Source: Candidatus Zixiibacteriota bacterium
GTDB lineage: Bacteria > Zixibacteria > MSB-5A5 > WJJR01 > JAJRUJ01
Length of the DNA stretch: 64,000 nucleotides
Assembly (NCBI GenBank): GCA_020051695.1
Contig: JAGVQM010000021.1
Location: 248,001-312,000 of the forward strand
Direction: 5' to 3'
The notes under the pieces were generated by a model that saw nothing but the letters and a program-made list of their open reading frames with translations, did not search any database and was not told where the DNA came from. The translations under genes and the position numbers were made by a program. This document shows positions 59,455 through 64,000 of the stretch, one piece after another (positions within the stretch are counted from its first letter, which is position 1; each line of letters begins with the position of its first letter).

Positions 59455-60660
59455 ATGGAACACATCTTCACCATTGCGGCGTTGTGGCTGGGGCTGGCCG
59501 TCATTTCCGCCGTCATTGCCTACCATGTAAAAGTATCCATTGCTCTGGTTGAAATCTGTATCGGCGTCGTTGCCGCGGCCGTTGCCGGTTATTTCGGCAC
59601 GTTCGATGCCCTGCGTTCCAATGCAGAATGGCTGCGTTTTCTTGCCGCCTCCGGGGCGGTCCTGCTTACTTTTCTGGCGGGCGCGGAACTTGAACCGGAA
59701 GTAATCCGCAAAAAGCTCAAGGAAGTGACCATCGTCGGTCTTGTCGGTTTTTTCGCCCCGTTTTTCGGTTGTGCGGCGATTGCCCGGTATGTCCTGGGGT
59801 GGGACCTGCAGGCCGGCCTGCTCTGCGGCGTTGCGCTTTCGACTACTTCGATGGCAGTGGTCTATGCGGTCATGCTGGAGACCGGATTCAACAAGACTGA
59901 TTTCGGCAAGGGCATCCTTGGCGCGTGCTTTATCAACGATCTGGGCACAGTCATTGCGCTCGGCCTGCTATTCGCGCCGTTTACGTACAAGACCATTATC
60001 TTCGTCGGTGTGACGACCTTGGTCTTGATGATCCTGCCGTTTTCGAGCAGGTGGCTGACTCGGCTTTACGCTCATCGGACGGCGGCGATCCGGACCAAGT
60101 GGATTATTCTCGTTCTCTTCGGCCTGGGGGCCCTGGCGCTCTGGTCCGGCAGCGAGGCAGTCCTCCCGGCCTATCTGGTGGGTATGGTATTGGCGGAGTT
60201 CTCGATTGGCGACGCGTTCTGGATTCGCCGCTTGCGGACGTTGATCGTTGGCTTCCTGACACCGTTCTATTTCATTCGTGCCGGGACTTTTGTTTCCCTG
60301 CCGGCCCTGATTTCTGCCCCGGCCGTCTTTCTGCTGCTGCTTGGCGGAAAAGTGATATCAAAGATCTTCGGTCTTTACCCGGTTATCGGGCAGTTCCGTC
60401 GCGAGCGCAAAGAGCGATGGTACTATACGTTACTGATGTCGACCGGGCTGACGTTTGGCACGATCTCGGCGCTGTATGGCTTTTCGCATGGCATTGTAAC
60501 GCGGGAGCAATATTCGTTTCTGGTCGCCGTCGTAATCGCCAGCGCTGTGGTCCCGACCCTCATCGCCGGCGTCGCTTTCCTCCCCCGGCATCTTCTGCCC
60601 AAACCTGAAAAGGGAGCAGCGCCGGTCCAACGGGAAAGCGGCCTAGGCGCAGAGGGATAA
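59455..60660 (+). CDS. Na+/H+ (cation:proton) antiporter, CPA2 type
   Basis: An inner-membrane exchanger of 401 residues with about twelve helices. Family marks are LLTFLAGAELEPEVIRKKLK, GVALSTTSMAVVYAVMLETG, and the ion-binding ACFINDLGTVIALG (Asn-Asp pair), typical of electrogenic or CPA2-like transporters such as NapA and GerN. It exchanges Na+ or K+ for H+ and helps with pH and salt balance. AAGGAGGA precedes the ATG at 59455. A small membrane protein gene follows after 93 bases. No TrkA-N/RCK domain is attached. Confidence 0.92.
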   Translation: MEHIFTIAALWLGLAVISAVIAYHVKVSIALVEICIGVVAAAVAGYFGTFDALRSNAEWLRFLAASGAVLLTFLAGAELEPEVIRKKLKEVTIVGLVGFFAPFFGCAAIARYVLGWDLQAGLLCGVALSTTSMAVVYAVMLETGFNKTDFGKGILGACFINDLGTVIALGLLFAPFTYKTIIFVGVTTLVLMILPFSSRWLTRLYAHRTAAIRTKWIILVLFGLGALALWSGSEAVLPAYLVGMVLAEFSIGDAFWIRRLRTLIVGFLTPFYFIRAGTFVSLPALISAPAVFLLLLGGKVISKIFGLYPVIGQFRRERKERWYYTLLMSTGLTFGTISALYGFSHGIVTREQYSFLVAVVIASAVVPTLIAGVAFLPRHLLPKPEKGAAPVQRESGLGAEG

Positions 60661-60753
60661 GTGTGGCTGGATTGCGAGTAATAAATCGCGGCCATTGATC
60701 ATGAAGACAACCTGCAACAGCGCGGCGGTCAAATCGTCACGTGGAGGAACAAT

Positions 60754-61215
60754 ATGCGTGTTTTAAGGGAAGCAGCTTTCGTTTCGGTGATAGCCGCCCT
60801 TGTCTTTTCTGGCGGAGTTGTGACGCTGGATAAAGGCCTGCCCCTGGGGCCGATGATCCTCGGTCTATCGCTGGCACCGCTTTTGGGATTATTGATCGGC
60901 AGGAAACCGTTTAGGCAAACCATTCCTGATGTAGTGTTTGGCGGCATTGACACGGGTTTGCTGACCATCCCGGCGATGGTGGGAGGGATGCGTTTTGGAG
61001 TTGTGGGCGCTTTGGCAGGCGCTGTCATCGGTGATGCGATCACTGATGCCATAGCCGGGTTCTTTGAGGGCGGCATAGCACGGTGGTTTCGTTCCAAAGG
61101 TATCGAGGAATCACGTGACCCAGTCACGACATCTTTGGGAAAAATGGCGGGCTGCCTGCTGGGGGCCGGATTCGTCCTCACGCTGATCTGGCTGATTCAG
61201 ATCGCGCTTTCTTGA
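60754..61215 (+). CDS. hypothetical small membrane protein
   Basis: A 153-residue protein with about four hydrophobic, glycine-rich segments (LREAAFVSVIAALVFSGGVV, IGRKPFRQTIPDVVFGGIDT, FGVVGALAGAVIGDAITDAI, and a C-terminal helix VLTLIWLIQIAL). The GAVIGDAITDAIAGFFEGG stretch resembles channel or carrier glycine-zipper segments, but no family is recognised. GTGGAGGA lies just upstream of the ATG. It is likely co-transcribed with the antiporter. Confidence 0.7.
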   Translation: MRVLREAAFVSVIAALVFSGGVVTLDKGLPLGPMILGLSLAPLLGLLIGRKPFRQTIPDVVFGGIDTGLLTIPAMVGGMRFGVVGALAGAVIGDAITDAIAGFFEGGIARWFRSKGIEESRDPVTTSLGKMAGCLLGAGFVLTLIWLIQIALS

Positions 61216-61378
61216 CGGCATCAACTCATCGCCGGAGACGGCAGGTTCTCGGACGGGGCGGCCTCCCTGTGTTGCGCGCGGGACATTTGACCAAATCAAA
61301 ATACAATGGCTCCCCTTGCGGAGGGCTTTTCAGGCAAGGAGCGCCGGTCTCATTCTCCCCAGGCTGTTGTCAATCGTA

Positions 61379-63193
61379 TTAGAACACGCCAAAATAGAAC
61401 AATAACGGCAGCAACAAGCCGGCGATCAGGGCCTCGCCACCGATGAACCCCGAAGCCACCGTCACATAATGCCGTTCGTATGATTCCCGCGCCGCCTTCA
61501 TCCAAATCCAGCCGAGGATCGAACCCAACGCAATCGGCAGGTTAAGCGTGCCGGGGAGAATCAGTGCAAAACCGAACCCGGCGGCGCTCGGCAGCCATTG
61601 CCAGTTGAGCTTCGCTTTGGCCAGAGAGACAACTACGCCGGTAACGGCCGCGATCACGGTCCACCACAACGCCCCCGGCGGAAAAGCCGAGATCCCCTTG
61701 GACATCAGCACGGCCATGTTGGCGAGCTTGAGCCCGGTGGGCGCGGCGAGGCCGTCACCACCGAGGCCGTACCGCGCGATGAGCAGCGGATACATGATCG
61801 CCACCGCCGCGGCGCCGATCGGCACTGCCCAAAACTGCACCCAGGTGAGCACGCGCGGTGTTGAACCGACCAATTTGCCGGTCTTGAACACCTGCATCAG
61901 CCCTTCGCCCTGTGAGTTGATATTGCCCGCCATCCCGGCCGCGACAAGATTGTGGCTGATCGACGGCGAGAAGGCGCGGAAGATGGCTTGAAGTGTATTG
62001 GCCATGAGCGACACCGGACCGTTGTTGGTTTCGCCAAGCACGCGCACACCGACGAGAATAAGCGGGAACCCGGCAACCACCGAGGCAATTGTCTGCCACC
62101 AGGGCATCTGGAAATGGACTTGTTGGACGAAAGCCATGAGGATGGTCAGCAGCGAGGTCATGATGATGATCGTGCGCAGCGAGACATCAGTTCGCTCGTG
62201 CCCCGGCGCTTTGGCCGCACGGAGTTCTTTGAACATCGTGACAATTGAACGCCACTTGAGCGCCACCGCGGTCATCGCGGCGAAAATCATTAATGCGGTC
62301 GCCGGCCACATGAACCAGAGCATGATGATCGCAAAGTGCGAACTGCTGAGGTAGTTGGCCATGAGGCCGCCGTGTTGATATAGAAACTCGCGCTGAACAT
62401 CGGAGAGTTGCGCGACATTCATAAGTTCCTGTACTTGCGGCCAGTACTGTGGGGCGACCGAGTTCTGCACGATAAACATGCCTGCCTTTTCCACGACCAT
62501 CGGCGAGAAGATCCAGACGACAACCGTGCCCAGAAGCATCGAAAGTCCCACGTTCAGCCCGATCAGCATGCCGGTGCCGATATTGAGCACCCCCCACTCA
62601 AATCCGATCCGGTAGCGCATCGACAGTCCGAGAATGCCGATCCATTCGAGACCGTCGCGGATGAAAGCAATCACCATGCCGATCACTGCGCTGATGCCCA
62701 GCGTGGTAAACCGCTCGCCCGCCGCCTTCCCCTGATCGAGGACGTTGATTGTCTCGGCCGCCGCGACACCATCGGCGAAGATCATTTCCGGGTCATCAAC
62801 GAAATATTTGCGGAACATCGCCGACATGAACACGCCGATCGCGCCGGAACAAAAAAGCCAGGTGAACATCTGGAAGGGGGTAATGGTCAGGTGGACATCA
62901 ACCGATTCATTCATCGCCAGATACCCGAATGCCGCCGCCACCACGCACATAAAGGCGGTGGAGACAGCCGAGGTGGCCGCCGACTGGATGATATTATTCT
63001 GGATGGCGTTTTGCCCCATGGTACCGCGGGCAGTGAGCGCCAGGAAAATTGCACCCAAAAAAGCCGCAATCACGCTCATATTCGGTCCCATGCCCAGTTT
63101 AAGCACGATGTACGGGTAGGCCATGGAGACGATCATCGACACGAGGATGGCGCCGGTGACGGATTGCCAGGTGATTTCGGGTCTTTGCGACAT
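61379..63193 (-). CDS. OPT-family oligopeptide / metal-chelate transporter
   Basis: A large inner-membrane carrier of 604 residues and about fourteen to sixteen helices. Typical OPT wording: MAYPYIVLKLGMGPNMSVIA near the start, QNNIIQSAATSAVSTAF, IFADGVAAAETINVLDQGKA and GEALIAGLLLPLLF at the end. OPT proteins import oligopeptides or metal chelates with protons. GAGAGGTG precedes the ATG at 63193. It converges with the small membrane protein gene and is divergent from the acetyltransferase gene. With several exported peptidases in the window, peptide uptake is plausible. Confidence 0.93.
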   Translation of the reverse strand: MSQRPEITWQSVTGAILVSMIVSMAYPYIVLKLGMGPNMSVIAAFLGAIFLALTARGTMGQNAIQNNIIQSAATSAVSTAFMCVVAAAFGYLAMNESVDVHLTITPFQMFTWLFCSGAIGVFMSAMFRKYFVDDPEMIFADGVAAAETINVLDQGKAAGERFTTLGISAVIGMVIAFIRDGLEWIGILGLSMRYRIGFEWGVLNIGTGMLIGLNVGLSMLLGTVVVWIFSPMVVEKAGMFIVQNSVAPQYWPQVQELMNVAQLSDVQREFLYQHGGLMANYLSSSHFAIIMLWFMWPATALMIFAAMTAVALKWRSIVTMFKELRAAKAPGHERTDVSLRTIIIMTSLLTILMAFVQQVHFQMPWWQTIASVVAGFPLILVGVRVLGETNNGPVSLMANTLQAIFRAFSPSISHNLVAAGMAGNINSQGEGLMQVFKTGKLVGSTPRVLTWVQFWAVPIGAAAVAIMYPLLIARYGLGGDGLAAPTGLKLANMAVLMSKGISAFPPGALWWTVIAAVTGVVVSLAKAKLNWQWLPSAAGFGFALILPGTLNLPIALGSILGWIWMKAARESYERHYVTVASGFIGGEALIAGLLLPLLFYFGVF

Positions 63194-63473
63194 ACGCACC
63201 TCTCTTGTGCTGTGGAACCGACGATTATTTTGCCGGCGCTCAAAGTAGAGCGCGGCGGGGGACGTGTCAAGACCAGAACGCCGTCGCAAACCGACGCAAA
63301 GTCCGGGCGGTCACCGGCGCCGGGCGGCACAATTGAAACAGTGACGACAACTTGCCGCCCACTTTTTCTTGGCCTCGGCCGGCTTGCCATCTGCGAGATA
63401 ACCATATACTTTCGAGCGGCGGATACCGGGTTACATCCGCGCCGATGAAGGCGCCGGACGATGGAGGAAGGTA

Positions 63474-63989
63474 TTGGACATCCAACTGATTACGATGACG
63501 CCCGCTGAGGCAGAGAGTCTGCTTGAGGACCCGTCGACTTTCACCTTCCGCAGCCTCGAGATTACACCCGGAGCCGTGCCGCCTGACGTCGTTTTTGCTT
63601 CTACCCTGGAGCGATTCCGGTCCGGCGAACTCTGGTTCTGGTGCGCCCCCCGGTTCTTTTTCCTGTCGTCCGAGGACCGGATCATCGGTTCGGGCTGTTT
63701 CAAGAATTCGCCTCTGGACGGCGCTGTCGAAATCGGCTGCGGCGTTGCCGAATCACACCGGAGGCGGAATTTCGCCACTGAAGGCGTTAAGCTGCTTGTG
63801 GCCGAGGGTTTCTCGAAACCTGAGGTCACCGTCATCACTGCCGAGACGGCTATTTCGAACACCGCCTCACAGCGAGTTCTGGAAAAGGCTGCCTTCAGCC
63901 GCAGCGGCTCCCGGTTCGATCCCGAGGATGGGCGCGTTTTTACCTGGCGGCGGGAGCGGGCTGCCGGATCGCACCGGCGCAAACGCTGA
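63474..63989 (+). CDS. GNAT-family N-acetyltransferase
   Basis: A 171-residue single-domain acetyltransferase of RimJ/RimL-like type. Motif A region reads AVEIGCGVAESHRRRNFATEGVKLLVAEGF, with an acetyl-CoA loop variant (RRRNFAT in place of RGxGxA), and motif B reads TAISNTASQRVLEKAAFSRSG. It would acetylate a small amine, an amino acid or a protein N-terminus. TTG 63474 is chosen because GGAGGAAGG lies directly upstream. It ends 11 bases before the window edge with a basic tail (GSHRRKR). Confidence 0.88.
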   Translation: MDIQLITMTPAEAESLLEDPSTFTFRSLEITPGAVPPDVVFASTLERFRSGELWFWCAPRFFFLSSEDRIIGSGCFKNSPLDGAVEIGCGVAESHRRRNFATEGVKLLVAEGFSKPEVTVITAETAISNTASQRVLEKAAFSRSGSRFDPEDGRVFTWRRERAAGSHRRKR

Positions 63990-64000
63990 GAGGAATAATA

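Overview
The window is about 57-60% GC, gene-dense and chromosomal. No rRNA or tRNA gene, CRISPR array, prophage or transposase was recognised. Several traits point to the FCB side of the bacterial tree, and candidate phylum Zixibacteria or a close relative is my best guess. They are a cupredoxin ending in a type IX-secretion-style NYPNPFNP tail, a subtilase with a doubled GDxNxDG dockerin-like tail, a surface protein opening with IPRLITYQGRL, a PEP-CTERM protein and many lipobox proteins. The taxonomic call is inference; no marker gene was compared.

Layout. 1-8 kb: partial ABC ATPase, penicillin-acylase-family hydrolase, glycine-rich repeat protein, then lepA, dcd, folE and a VanZ-like gene on the minus strand. 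8-15 kb: PilZ protein, pgsA-pgpA, a glycosyltransferase remnant, a beta-propeller lipoprotein, and cinA-thpR-recA. 15-17 kb: a solitary DNA methyltransferase of lower GC, flanked by repeat-rich non-coding DNA. 17-26 kb: cold-shock gene, superoxide dismutase, cupin, OsmC, NTF2-like and PEP-CTERM genes, degenerate tandem copies of a cold-shock leader, a transglutaminase-like lipoprotein, RarD and the cupredoxin. 26-33 kb: a glycyl-radical hydroxyproline dehydratase with its activase, a surface protein, an alkyltransferase-like protein and diaminopropionate ammonia-lyase. 33-47 kb: bleomycin-hydrolase-type peptidase, YeiH-type transporter, M2 metallopeptidase, membrane pyrophosphatase, a TauE/SafE cluster facing a PEP-synthase-like protein, and a broken second copy of the peptidase. 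47-50 kb: a propeller lipoprotein with a run of ten G and a subtilase interrupted by an in-frame amber codon.

The most interesting region is 50.9-56 kb. A TetR regulator with its own operator is followed by a possible 52-codon gene, a SpeD (S-adenosylmethionine decarboxylase) homologue, a CelD/FemAB-like acyltransferase, an ATP-grasp ligase and a fold-III PLP decarboxylase. All lie on one strand with short gaps or overlaps. The SpeD homologue keeps the pyruvoyl serine, histidine and cysteine but has lost the Trp-Pro-Glu that contacts the adenosine part of SAM. The set looks like an undescribed biosynthetic operon that decarboxylates amino acids with two different cofactors and joins the products by amide bonds.

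The last 8 kb hold a zinc-ribbon protein, a MurG-like glycosyltransferase coupled to a DUF6933-like gene, a HEPN/MNT toxin-antitoxin pair with a three-box operator, a Na+/H+ antiporter, a small membrane protein, an OPT transporter and a GNAT acetyltransferase.
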